Below are positions 1 to 37,685 of a stretch of 64,000 nucleotides of DNA, piece by piece (position 1 is the stretch's first letter; the number at the start of each line of letters is the position of its first letter). This DNA is from Arion vulgaris (taxonomy: Eukaryota > Mollusca > Gastropoda > Stylommatophora > Arionidae), in contig CM036755.1 in the NCBI GenBank assembly GCA_020796225.1, positions 10,709,994 to 10,773,993 of the forward strand, read 5' to 3'. The notes under the pieces were generated by a model, which made no database searches, was not told the DNA's origin, and worked only from the letters and a program-made list of their open reading frames with translations. The position numbers and the translations under genes were made by a program.

Positions 1-430
1 ATCTCTCTCTTGCGATCACCGCTTAGACTGATGTACCAGATTTCAAATCTGATTCATGCAGTCTTAGAATGGGTGTGTTTCGTCACATCTTTAGCTTCAT
101 TTGGAGCTCTGGTTTATCCTTCGGCGATGTGTCCAGTTTTAGCCAGCGTTTACTGGGTTAGTTCTCCGTCAGCCTTGGGCTGTCCCCAGCCGACCTGCAA
201 GGCAGCAGGGTGCTATTTTCTTTTAGGGTAGCTACCCTTAGATAACCTTCCCTCCTGGATTGTTGAGCGTCATCTGCCCCGGTTACCAGTCCTTTTTTGG
301 ACTACTTAGTTTACCTGCCGTCCAGTTTTGTGTATAGTTTGCTCTGCTAGCCTTAGAATGTGCCCAATCAAACTACGAGGCAGTAGTGGTTCTCTGCAAG
401 CAGAAACGTGGTTATTGTTCTTGTTATGGG
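1..430 (+). repeat. Interspersed repeat 'K' (unknown class)
   Basis: The whole stretch recurs inverted at 48577-49018, and its first ~190 bp recurs inverted at 54000-54180. A short terminal piece recurs at 34850-34885. One end is a TCTCTCTC run. I see no coding signature or terminal repeat, so the class is unknown. The open frame inside is not conserved between copies. Confidence 0.7.
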
Positions 431-435
431 AATTA

Positions 436-592
436 AAATCGCTGCATATCCTTTACACGACCTCGCTGTCAACCACAGTAAACAAGTTGTTTGATTTTCT
501 AGGTACCATGTATACATTTAGTAGTTTGTCATTGATTTCTGAACAGTGCGTCTATTTTACAATTCGTAAAAATCCACTGGAACAAATTTGCA
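436..592 (-). mobile_element. SINE-A body fragment
   Basis: Partial copy of the SINE-A body (CATATCCTTTACA ... ATTTTCTAGGTACCA ... AATTCGTAAAAATCCA) without its tRNA-like head. It directly abuts the next copy. Confidence 0.75.
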
Positions 593-825
593 ATATCCTT
601 TACAGGATGTAGCCATTAACTACAGTAAATGAGCCGTTGATTTTCTAGGCACCACTTATACGTTCAGTAGTTTGTCATTGCTTTTTGAATGGTGAGGTCT
701 ATTTTACCTTTGTAAAAATCCACGAAACAAATTTGCTTCCAAACTTACCTACCGTGGGGTTTGAACCAGGTACACTTGGGTTTGTGATCAAGCTCACTAC
801 CGCTTGAGCTACAGACGCTCACATT
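592..825 (-). mobile_element. SINE-A, tRNA-derived, complete copy
   Basis: Minus-strand copy with the body at low coordinates and the tRNA-like head ending near 825. The head carries TAGCTCAAGCGGTAGTGAGC (A-box-like) and GGTTCAAACC (B box) when read on the minus strand. It forms an inverted pair with the copy at 890-1136. Confidence 0.85.
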
Positions 826-889
826 TGTGGTAATGTAAAACTTTAATTGTAAAAACAAATTCGTACATTTTCTTCAAACATTCTGATAG

Positions 890-1136
890 TGAGCGTCTGT
901 AGCTCTAGCGGTAGTGAGCTCGATCACAAACCCAAGTGTAACTGGTTCAAACCCTACGGTGGGCAAGTTTGGAAGCAAATTAGTTTCCGTGGGATTTTAC
1001 GAAATGTAAAAATAGACCTCACCGTTCAGAAAGCAATGGTACACTACTGAATGTATAAGTGGTGCCTAGAAAATCAACACCTCATTTACTGTGGTTGACG
1101 GGTACATCCTGTAAAGGATATGCCACGATTTTCATT
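890..1136 (+). mobile_element. SINE-A, tRNA-derived, complete copy (inverted partner)
   Basis: Starts with the tRNA-like head (A-box-like TAGCTCTAGCGG at 900-911, B box GGTTCAAACC at 944-953), then the conserved body ending ATGCCACGATTTTCAT. With 592-825 it makes a ~235-bp inverted repeat separated by about 65 bp. Confidence 0.87.
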
Positions 1137-1148
1137 CATTTCATTCTA

Positions 1149-1475
1149 AAATATGCACCTTAGTAGATCAAGATGTACACCTCAAAATATTCAGATGCTA
1201 ATTCCAATATATTTAGATATGCACCTCAATAGAACAAGATCTACACAGTAGTTTTAGATGTGCACCTCAATAGAACAAGATCTACACAGTAGTTTTAGAT
1301 GTGCACCTCATAAGATTGAGATGTGCAAAGACAAATCCCCAAAATAGATTTAATCGCACCCCAATAGATTGGGACCTGCACCCCCACAGATTTCATGTGC
1401 ACCCCATAGATTGGGATCTGTGCCCTATACCAATAGACCAATACCAATAGACTGGGATGCTCACTAACCTTTCAT
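1149..1475. repeat. Degenerate short tandem repeats
   Basis: Repeats of an AGATGTGCACCTCAATAGA-type motif. Two nearly identical ~41-bp units at 1215-1310 share CAAGATCTACACAGTAG, and the copies decay towards 1475. Confidence 0.6.
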
Positions 1476-1754
1476 AGACCCTTGCACTAAAGCACACACA
1501 ACACAAGAAGCAACAAATGAACAACAGTGCGGGCAACAAATGTGCAGTGATATAGACAATATTTACCGTTGGGGTGGAGGATCATAGTCTGAATAATCAA
1601 GAGATGTGGGTGAGTTAGGACCGAGAGCAACTCGCTTCGATCTGGTAAAGTGGAGAAATAAAATGGAGAAACTTTTACTTAAAACTGTGAACATCATAAA
1701 ATGTGGAAACACACAAACACATGGATTAAATAACAGCAATTTCCAGTGTGTTGT

Positions 1755-2210
1755 TATAAAACATCTGTGTGCTTAATATACCAACATTCCTAATACACCT
1801 GTGTTACTAATATACACACCTGTTTTACTAATATACAAACACACCTGTGTTACTAATATACACACCTGTGTTACTAATATACACACCTGTGTTACTAATA
1901 TACACACCTGTTTTACTAATATACAAACACACCTGTATTACTACTAATATACAAACACACCTGTGTTACTAATATACAAACACACCTGTATTACTACTAA
2001 TATACAAACACACCTGTGTTACTAATATACACACGTCTTACTAATATACAAACACATGTGTTACTACTAATGCACAAACACACCTGTGTTACTACTAATA
2101 TGCAAACACACCTGTGTTACTACTAATACACAAACATACATGCGTTACTAATATGCAAGCACCTGTGTTACTACTAACATACAAACACACCTGTGTTACT
2201 AATACGCGTT
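1755..2210. repeat. Minisatellite, ~20-28 bp units
   Basis: About 18 copies of a variable unit built on CACACCTGTGTTACTAATAT with optional ACAAA. Both unit length and sequence vary. Not coding. Confidence 0.85.
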
Positions 2211-2254
2211 AATTCAGCAAGCCACAGGAATCATCAGTATGCATACACTTTGAT

Positions 2255-2330
2255 ATCTGTTGGGGGAGACTGAGCACCTATGGGTTTGCCGGAGTGCAAT
2301 GACGTCAGTTTAGTAACCAATAACCCACCT
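2255..2330 (+). mobile_element. RNase H retroelement fragment (non-coding flank)
   Basis: Reverse complement of the stretch near 39784-39850 (GTTACTAAACTGACGTCATT ...), which follows the RNase H frame there. Too short to say more. Confidence 0.5.
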
Positions 2331-2334
2331 CTAC

Positions 2335-2870
2335 AGCCATCATGCTCAAATCATCAGTTACACCATGAACCCATCATCTATACTACTGTTAGGGTTCTCT
2401 AGGCATCGTCTTGGAAGGCAGTCTGTCATTGTCTACCTTCCTGGCAGCGACTATACTGGTCCATGACCGTAGCCATTGTCTCTATTACAGAGATCCTCAG
2501 CCTACTGTCCTGAGTTTTGAGACCATAACTAATGACACTCTTGTCAGTTGCTCCCTCACTCATCCACCATCTGCTCCCATGGCTTTACATTATCTTGGGG
2601 TCACTTCTTCTTCTTCTTCTCCTCTCAACTCCCCATGAAGCATGACATCAACAAACTTCCAACCAGATCTGTCTTGAACTAGCCAGCCTAATTCATTCCA
2701 GGTCTTTCCTGCATCTTCATTTTCTCTGTCTACAGTTCATCTTCATAGCTCGCCACCTACCTCTCTTGCCTCCTGGATTCCATTTCAAAGCAAACTTGTA
2801 GGTGTTGGTCTTCTGCATTCTTAATATCTCCCAACCACTTCCATCTCCTACGTTTTATTTCCTTGATATT
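2335..2870 (-). mobile_element. Degenerate LINE tail
   Basis: 2340-2375 matches the LINE tail at 24235-24270 (ATCAGTTACA-CATGAA-CCATC). 2580-2860 has the T/C-rich character and (CTT)n tail of the other antisense LINE ends, but no frame survives. Low confidence beyond the first match. Confidence 0.4.
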
Positions 2871-3129
2871 GTTGATTTGATTTTATATGGTCCCACGAAA
2901 TCAGAATATTAATGGGGTCACTTGGGGTGCTAAACAGGTAAACTCACCTTACGAACACAAATTATAATATGAACACATACAAGATAACATATAAACTACA
3001 CCTGGGTAGATAAGGTTTAATCAACATATAAAGTATAAATGGAAACATAAATTTATAAACATAATTTATAAAATTAACTGTGCAACAGTGTGGTAAAAAA
3101 ACATGTAATGAACACAAATTTGAATTTGT

Positions 3130-3330
3130 AATTCCAAACTCCTTAAATCGCTGCATTGATTCAATATCAATTTTAGTGTCTTAATCCAAAAGTAGGTCCA
3201 AAAGACTGAAAAACATCCCCCTATTCTTTATAAATTCCAACAATCGATGCTAATAAAACATGACAGAAGAATATCCCCCTTATCCACCTTAAACTCCCCA
3301 ACAATCCATGCAAATAAAGCAATGTCAACA
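3130..3330 (-). mobile_element. RNase H retroelement fragment
   Basis: Matches the antisense element at 39955-40080 (ACTCCTTAAATCG-TG-ATTGATTCA ... TTTAGTGTCTT ... CAACAATCGATGCT), heavily mutated. The 2875-3130 stretch before it is AT-rich with no recognisable content. Confidence 0.55.
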
Positions 3331-3434
3331 TTTGAAGAACTAAAAGCAAGAACAGTAACCAAGAACAGGATAAACAACAGCAGACTTTGAGACATGGGCA
3401 AACAAATTACTTTTAATTATTCCAAATGGCTAAA

Positions 3435-3610
3435 GTGACAGAGAAATATGTGTAACAACATAATCTGAGAAATATATTTAATTTTACGATCAGAGAAATA
3501 GATATGTAACTTCATAATCAGAGAAATACATATATATATGTGTGTTACTTTATAATTAGATAATTATATATGTAACTTTATAATCGGAGAAATATCTATG
3601 TAATATCAGT
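3435..3610. repeat. Degenerate ~40-bp AT-rich tandem repeat
   Basis: Four or five imperfect copies of AATCAGAGAAATA-ATATGTAACTTTAT. Confidence 0.6.
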
Positions 3611-3775
3611 GTTATCTTGATGCTAAATAAATGAATGACACTTCTCTCACATATCCATACACTAATCTGCAAATTAAAAAAAACCTCAAGAAGTTATTTT
3701 CAACCTGTTAGTATACAAAACATAAAACACATCTTCAATGTTATCTTGTTCCCCAGTTTGCATCTTCAGTCGTCC

Positions 3776-4000
3776 ATGTGTTGTCTGGGCTGCAAGGAGC
3801 AAAGATAGTGACACTGCTACCTACAAGGCATGTCATAAGAGGTGATTAAGGTAAGGGCCTAGGGAAGTAAAAAGTGTCACAGAAATCGGAAGTGCTGGTC
3901 TACTTGTAGGTGCATAACTGACACGACGTACAATTGCTCTTAGGATCAGATCACATACAAATCACAAAGAGTGGTTGATATGAAGCGTTCAAAGAAGAAG
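3776..4000 (+). mobile_element. SINE-B copy, with partial tandem duplication to 4160
   Basis: The family is recognised by TGTGTTGYC-GGGCT at its start, ACCTACAAGGCATGTC, GCGCATAACTGACAC, TCTTAGG(CT)CAGATCACATA, and an AAGAAGAAG tail. About 105-120 bp (3943-4045) is repeated at 4049-4160. About ten copies of the family occur in the window. I find no clear pol III B box, so 'SINE' is an inference from size, dispersal and tail. Confidence 0.7.
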
Positions 4001-4189
4001 ATTGATATTGTTAGTTTTTATTCAATCCTTGGTGTGGCTCAATTGCTTAGGCTCAGATCACATACAAATCACAAAGAGTGGTTATCAAGTGGTCGATGTA
4101 GAGCGTTCGAAGCAGATTGATATTGTTAGTTTTTATTCAATCCTCGGTGTGGCTCAATTGCTTCCATTCTTCTGTGTTGAAAGTGAAAT

Positions 4190-4437
4190 GAAAATTCCAC
4201 CTGCACACTGTGCGATGACAGTGCTGGAAGTGGCTTTCACTGGTGACAATATAAAAATTCCACCTGCACACTGTGCGATGACAGTGTTGGAAGTGGCTTT
4301 CACTGGTGACAATATAAAAATTCCAACTGCACACTGTGTGATGGCAGTGTTGGAAGTGGCTTTCACTGGTGACAATATAAAAATTCCAACTGCACACTGT
4401 GCGATGACAGTGTTGTAAGTGGCTTTCACTGGTGACA
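4190..4437. repeat. 63-bp tandem repeat, four units
   Basis: Four copies of a 63-bp unit (ATTCCACCTGCACACTGTGC ... GGTGACAATATAAA). Because 63 is a multiple of 3, open frames run through it on both strands. They are artefacts. Confidence 0.95.
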
Positions 4438-4444
4438 ATGAAAA

Positions 4445-4675
4445 ATGTGGCATATCCTTTACAGGACGCCACCATCAACAACAGTAAATGGGTCGTCGAT
4501 TTAATTTTCTAGACACAACTGATATGTTACCACTCGCTTTCTGAACGGTGAGGTCTATTTTTACCGGTCGTAAATTTAAGCAGGAACCTATTTCCTTCCA
4601 AACTACACGCCGCAAAGTTTGAACCAGGTTCGGTTGTGATCGAGCTCACCACCGCTTAAGCTACAGACGCCCACT
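4445..4675 (-). mobile_element. SINE-A copy
   Basis: Body at low coordinates (GGCATATCCTTTACAGGACG), then the minus-strand tRNA-like head (GTTTGAACC, CTCACCACCGCTTAAGCTAC). Confidence 0.85.
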
Positions 4676-4744
4676 GGTACTCAACCTAATCCCATCTCCA
4701 GAGACATCCTACCAAGCAAGGACAGTGCTTTGTCTGAGCACAAG

Positions 4745-5110
4745 TAGTTTGACAATCGAGGTACGGGTGGTTACAGCAGCGGTGACATGGTTGGCATCTC
4801 ATAACTATTCTTGCGTTTTCATACTCAGTGACTCTATGAGTATGATCATAAAGTCGAAACTGGATTGATGAGACGAAACTGGGTAGAGGTATGGGTACAG
4901 ACTGGAATCAGAGAAATCAGCTTCATTTTTTTCCCTGGACACGCAGGAGTCAAGGGTAATGAACAAGCTGATAGATTGGCCGTCATTGCTACGATATCAG
5001 AGGATGCTGCACTGAATATCCACCAAACACCAGGCACCATCAGAGAACATATTGTAGCGGACCCTGGCTGGTAATACAGAGTTCGTGCACTGCAGCTGAG
5101 ATCTTCCTCT
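4745..5110 (+). mobile_element. Retroelement RNase H domain fragment
   Basis: A broken frame shows the later RNase HI motifs in order: a glutamate in MTIEVR, SDSM with its aspartate, and FPGHAGVKGNEQADRLA with the terminal His and Asp intact. The first motif (TDGS) is missing. It is related to the RNase H copies at 17212 and 42700, but its C-terminal motif is better preserved. Confidence 0.75.
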
Positions 5111-5397
5111 TTAAGAAAGAGATCGAAGCACACATGGTTACTCACCGAAGTGCAATGATGATGGTCCTATCAATCAATCATTCATATCATTGTTTCCACT
5201 GTGTATGCGCAAACAATAAAGAGAATATTTTGTTCTTCATTTTGACAAAAATTATTGCTTTACTGTAAACATTTAAGAAAAGGCAAGAAACAATTCTGTT
5301 AGTAACAAGCAAAACCAAAGCATGCATTACTATAGAAGAATGGAGTATTACAGGGCTTACAGTAGTAAACTTAAACATTTAGTGACCACTTCTATTT

Positions 5398-5625
5398 CTA
5401 GTATCATCATCATCAGGTGCCGGGCGCTGCGTAGGCGATCATGGATCTCCACAAATCTCTATCTTTGGTGTTTGCTATCATCTCAGATGTTGACGCTCTA
5501 CTGTGTCATGAAGTCAGGCTATCCAAAATTTTCTATCCCTGTCTTCCTCTGTCTCGTCTACCCTCGATTTTGCTGGTTGTCACAATGTGTCCTAGTATAC
5601 AGAACTTACAGCAGTAGGTCACCTC
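5398..5625 (-). mobile_element. LINE 3' end fragment
   Basis: Matches the 3' end of the LINE at 13425-13600 (GCGTAGGCGATCATG-ATCTCCACAA). 5110-5398 holds no recognisable feature. Confidence 0.6.
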
Positions 5626-5639
5626 CCTTCCTAGTATGA

Positions 5640-5765
5640 AAAATAGAGTCTAAAGACAAAGGATTGAACTCGTTTATCCAAATTTTTACCCTATATGGCT
5701 CGGTCTTTTCCAAAAATGGCACGCTACCTGCCGACAGTATTACACAAAGCAGGAACTCTGCAGCT
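5640..5765 (-). mobile_element. SINE-D partial copy
   Basis: Carries the SINE-D signature TTTTACCCTATATGGCTCGG ... AATGGCACGC-ACCTG ... TTACACAAAG. The tRNA-like head is missing. Confidence 0.7.
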
Positions 5766-5773
5766 GCAAAACT

Positions 5774-5978
5774 AACAAGGGGAGCAAACAATAGTACCAC
5801 TGTGACCTACAAGGCATGTTGTTAGAGGTAGGGCCCTAGGGATTAGTAAATAAAAAGTGTCGCAGAAATCGGATGTGCTGACCTACTTGTAGTCGCATAC
5901 CTGGCACAACGTATAATCGCTCTTATGCTCATATCACATGCAGACCACAAAGAGTGGTTTAACAAGTGGAGCGTTCAA
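5774..5978 (+). mobile_element. SINE-B copy
   Basis: ACAAGGGGAGCAAACAATAG, then ACCTACAAGGCATGTTG and CTCATATCACATGCA as in other SINE-B copies. The A-rich end is degraded. Confidence 0.75.
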
Positions 5979-6368
5979 AGAAGTATTGTGAAGCAAGCCC
6001 TATACCTTTGTTAGTAGTTATAAAACATCTCACTACAAACTAGACCTAGATTAGAGCACCAATCTGCCGCTACAATAATACACATACCTGTTGAATACAA
6101 CAAATGAGTGATACCTATATTTCAGTGGTCAGGTTGTGGGAGGGTATTGTCATGTGAGGGGGCTGTGAGATATGGCAAATAATGTTTGAGGTGAGCACAC
6201 GGTTAGAACATGTGTGTGTGTATATGGTGATGGCATACGTTAAAATTACTGTTATTAACATCCATACAACACATACAAGCACACATAGTCAGTCCAATCA
6301 AATACGATGATCATCCGATAACAAATTTATAATTCAGACTAACTCTAGTTGTTAGGAAATCACAACGC

Positions 6369-6800
6369 CCTTTAGTTTATATAAAACAAGACTACCTTTA
6401 GTTTATATAAAACAAGACTATCTTTAGTTTATATGAAACAAGACTACCTTTAGTTTATATAAAACAAGACTATCTTTAGTTTATATGAAACAAGACTATC
6501 TTTAGTTTATATAAAACAAGACTATCTTTAGTTTATATGAAACAAGACTACCTTTAGTTTATATAAAACAAGACTATCTTTAGTTTATATAAAACAAGAC
6601 TACCTTTAGTTTATATAAAACAAGACTATCTTTAGTTTATATAAAACAAGACTACCTTTAGTTTATATAAAACAAGACTATATTTAGTTTATATAAAACA
6701 AGACTATATTTAGTTTATATAAAACAAGACTATATTTAGTTTATATAAAACAAGACTATATTTAGTTTATATAAAACAAGACTATATTTAGTTTATATAC
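6369..6800. repeat. 26-bp minisatellite, ~16 units
   Basis: Tandem CTTTAGTTTATATAAAACAA-GACTA units. Variants (CCTTT, TCTTT, TATTT; AAAAC or GAAAC) are clustered: the last five units all carry TATTT, suggesting local unit duplication. 5990-6365 contains no recognised feature. Confidence 0.95.
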
Positions 6801-6814
6801 AGCATCAAGCGACA

Positions 6815-7197
6815 GGCTCCTGATGGAACCCCAGGATAATAGAGGTAAGAGAAGACCCAGGAACACCTGGAGACAGGAACACCTGGAGACAGGAACACCT
6901 GGAGACGAGTTGGAATGCAAGAAAATGGGGAGAGAGTGGAGAGATCTGAAAAAGATGGCATTGGATAGGAGGGCTTGGAAGGCCTTGGTTGCGGACCTAT
7001 GCTTCCCTAGATAGGAGGGCTTGGAAGGCCTTGGTTGCGAACCTATGCTTCCCTAGATAGGAGGGCTTGGAAGGCCTTGGTTGTGAACCTATGCTTCCCT
7101 AGATAGGAGGGCTTGGAAGGCCTTGGTTGTGAACCTATGCTTCCCTAGATAGGAGGGCTTGGAAGGCCTTGGTTGCAAACCTATGCTTCCCTAGAGG
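6815..7197 (+). mobile_element. LINE C-terminal end with 18-bp and 46-bp internal tandem repeats
   Basis: Encodes the frequent LINE tail seen elsewhere here (ECKKMGREWRDLKKMALDR, RRAWKALVADLCFPR). Two expansions occurred inside it: AACACCTGGAGACAGG repeats at 6860-6910, and a 46-bp unit (GATAGGAGGGCTTGGAAGGC ...) repeated five times at 6965-7196. Related tails are at 32200-32390 and 63275-63640. Confidence 0.85.
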
Positions 7198-7569
7198 AGA
7201 AGGGTAAAGACGACACTGATGAAAGCATTTATATTGATACGATGATTCAGTTAAAAATTTTTCTGAGCAATACTGTCTAACATTCAGATTTAAATATGTC
7301 TGATAACGCAACAGACATATTATGTCAGAACACATACAAATAAAATATGACCCACTTCAAAACACATACTGTCTGCAGCAACATACAAGCACACATAAGT
7401 ATTAATATGGAACTGTTAGAATAGTCTCAACAAAATCAAGCAGCAAATACAGAGCTGCTCTGCTGTGCCGAAAAATAACGTGCATTAACTGATTGGCTCC
7501 TATAATCCGCTGGGAGCGCAGCTAATTATTTGTTTTAGAACGATCTTAAAGAAAATTCATTATCTACAA

Positions 7570-7985
7570 AATGGCAACATATGGTTGTGAGACATGAAAC
7601 ATTGAGAAAGCGGCGGAGAAGATAGTTAATGCCCTTGAATGCAAATGCTACAGAAGAGTACTTAGAATATCATGGACAGAGAAAAGAACAAATGCTTCTG
7701 TTCTGCAACAGCTTAATATTAGAGAGTTGGCTATTTAAGACCATAACATCAAAGAAAATTAAATATTTCGAACACATAAAGCCTAAAGAAGATAATTTTG
7801 AAGGTTGCATGCAAGGAAGAAGAATAATAGGAAGACCTAGAAGACGATGGGTGCAAGATGTCATTGACGATCTGAGAATGACTGCTGCTGACGCGGTCAC
7901 GTGCACAGAACAGAGAGTTTTTCAGGAATGCTATCCTTCAGGAGCCAAGTTCCAGAAGGGACAAGCTACTTGATGATGATAAAAT
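7570..7985 (+). mobile_element. LINE C-terminal fragment with (GAT)n tail
   Basis: Frames read CYRRVLRISWTEKRTNASVL, then (shifted) GRRIIGRPRRRWVQDVIDDL, RMTAADA and AKFQKGQAT followed by TGATGATGAT. This is the 3' end of a non-LTR element whose tail seeds the 158-bp array at 27624. 7200-7570 holds nothing I recognise, and 7990-8200 likewise. Confidence 0.85.
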
Positions 7986-8199
7986 CTCATAAAATTACTC
8001 ATAAAATCTGTTAATAATTCAGAAAATTGCAGCTGAATTTGTACATACACCTGCAATGGGAAATTAGTAGCTAAATTTAATTCAGCCACAACCTGTTTTT
8101 TCAATTCAGTAGTTAATCAGTTAAAGTTGACAAATAATAACATGCAAATTTACGCAATTTTAAAAACAAAAAGAGGGGAGAGGTAGAAGCTATGGATTC

Positions 8200-36409
<28,210 letters not shown>

Positions 36410-36447
36410 CCCACGTGGACGTGGAGAATGTTTACCAATTCTTTAAA

Positions 36448-36459
36448 CTAAACGTTCAT
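36448..36459 (-). promoter_or_regulatory. Minimal upstream ORF in the possible SNRK 5' leader
   Basis: A three-codon ATG-AAC-GTT-TAG reading frame ends 38 bases before the SNRK start codon. It matters only if this stretch is exonic leader, which I cannot show. Confidence 0.2.
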
Positions 36460-36479
36460 GATCTTTGTTAGAACATTTA

Positions 36480-36620
36480 GTCAACCAGGAAATCAAAAAC
36501 CAAAATATTGGTATCCATCGTAGTCAGCTATGCTGGCTGCCATTAACGGCATACAGCGCACGATCATTGCGCATGACGTCATTGTCACGTGACCAATTGT
36601 CGTGAATGGAAGATTATAGC
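36480..36620 (-). promoter_or_regulatory. Putative SNRK promoter: CRE, E-box and CCAAT cluster
   Basis: About 165-190 bp upstream of the SNRK start codon lie a perfect palindromic CRE (TGACGTCA, 36574-36581), a CACGTG E-box (36586-36591) and an inverted CCAAT box (36593-36597), all within 24 bp. A TGCGCATG motif overlaps the CRE. The surrounding ~80 bp is CpG-richer than the rest of the window and not repetitive here. I see no TATA box. A CRE next to an E-box and CCAAT is typical of TATA-less promoters. Promoter function is inferred. Confidence 0.5.
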
Positions 36621-36654
36621 TTTAATGTCCAAATCTTTCCCGACCCCGTCTCAT

Positions 36655-36660
36655 CTCTTG

Positions 36661-36698
<38 letters not shown>

Positions 36699-36762
36699 TT
36701 CTCTCTCTTCTCCCTTTCTCTCTCCTGTCTTTCTCTCTCCCCTCCCGTTCTCTCTTTCTTTG
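36655..36762. repeat. (CT)n/(TTCTCTC)n microsatellite
   Basis: About 105 bp of interrupted CT dinucleotides on the plus strand, which is GA-rich on the SNRK strand just upstream of the putative promoter. ORFs across it on both strands are low-complexity artefacts. Confidence 0.9.
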
Positions 36763-37289
36763 GACGAACATAATCGACGTTGCTTCATTCAAGTCAGAGA
36801 CATAGCTTATAACCATACAACCTATTTCAGCTGTTGGTATGACTGGCTTCCTATGATCAGATAGCTTTCTTCGGAAAGTGCAAATCGAAAATATATCCTG
36901 CTAATGAGCTATGTCGTAGCAAGTAAATCCCCACATTGACGTGGTGCAGATTGAAAACTGTCCTAGAAGACACAGGCTGGCGTCATGGAGATGCCATCGT
37001 CGTGCTTTAATCCTGCCCAAAAGTCTAATGTCTTTTCTAACTCGTTAAACGTGTTGATGTTTTTAAGTTCTTTTTAATTTTTTTACGGTGTCCTACTTCA
37101 ATACTAACAACCATATTAGTACCTTGCATTGAAAAAAGTACGTTATATATGATAATAAAGAAAATTGAATGGGCTATAAAGCTATGCAGCTTTAATATAA
37201 GTGTGATGTAATATGTGATGCATGTGACCTATTTCATTGTTACTAAAAATATACTGTTTTACAAATGGCAAGAAATGTCTTCTATCTCA

Positions 37290-37677
37290 CATATATAAAG
37301 ATATCGAGGAAAAGACTTGCCGCCTTAACCAGTACATCCAGATGGTTGGACTGAAAATCAATTAGAAGAAAACATAAATAATGACTCTGAACATGGCAAT
37401 CCCAGCACCAGTCAAACTAGAAGATAAAATCCTCCGAAATACAACTAATTTCCCATATCTTGGAAGTGTTTTCAGTAACGAAGGAGGTGCTGGATCTGGT
37501 ATTAAAAGCAGATCAAGTGAGGCACGGAGTGCATTCATATATCATGACCCTCTCAGACGATCTGAAAATCAGCCAAATGCAGCATCGTAACTAAGATTAA
37601 TAAATACCGCAGCTGTGTACTACCAAGTTTACTATACGGATCAGAATATTGGAGAAACAGAACAAAATATATCCACA
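37290..37677 (+). mobile_element. LINE (5' part of a copy split by hAT)
   Basis: Reads CRLNQYIQMVGLKIN, MTLNMAIPAPVKLEDKILRN, FPYLGSVFSNEGGAGSGIKS and LLYGSEYWR, a late reverse transcriptase segment. It continues after the hAT element at 39260. 36865-37290 upstream has no recognised element. Confidence 0.82.
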
Positions 37678-37685
37678 CTCTCCAC

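Noticed and set aside
4002..4481. Overlapping ORFs on both strands at the 63-bp repeat
   Set aside because: All explained by the period of the tandem repeat.
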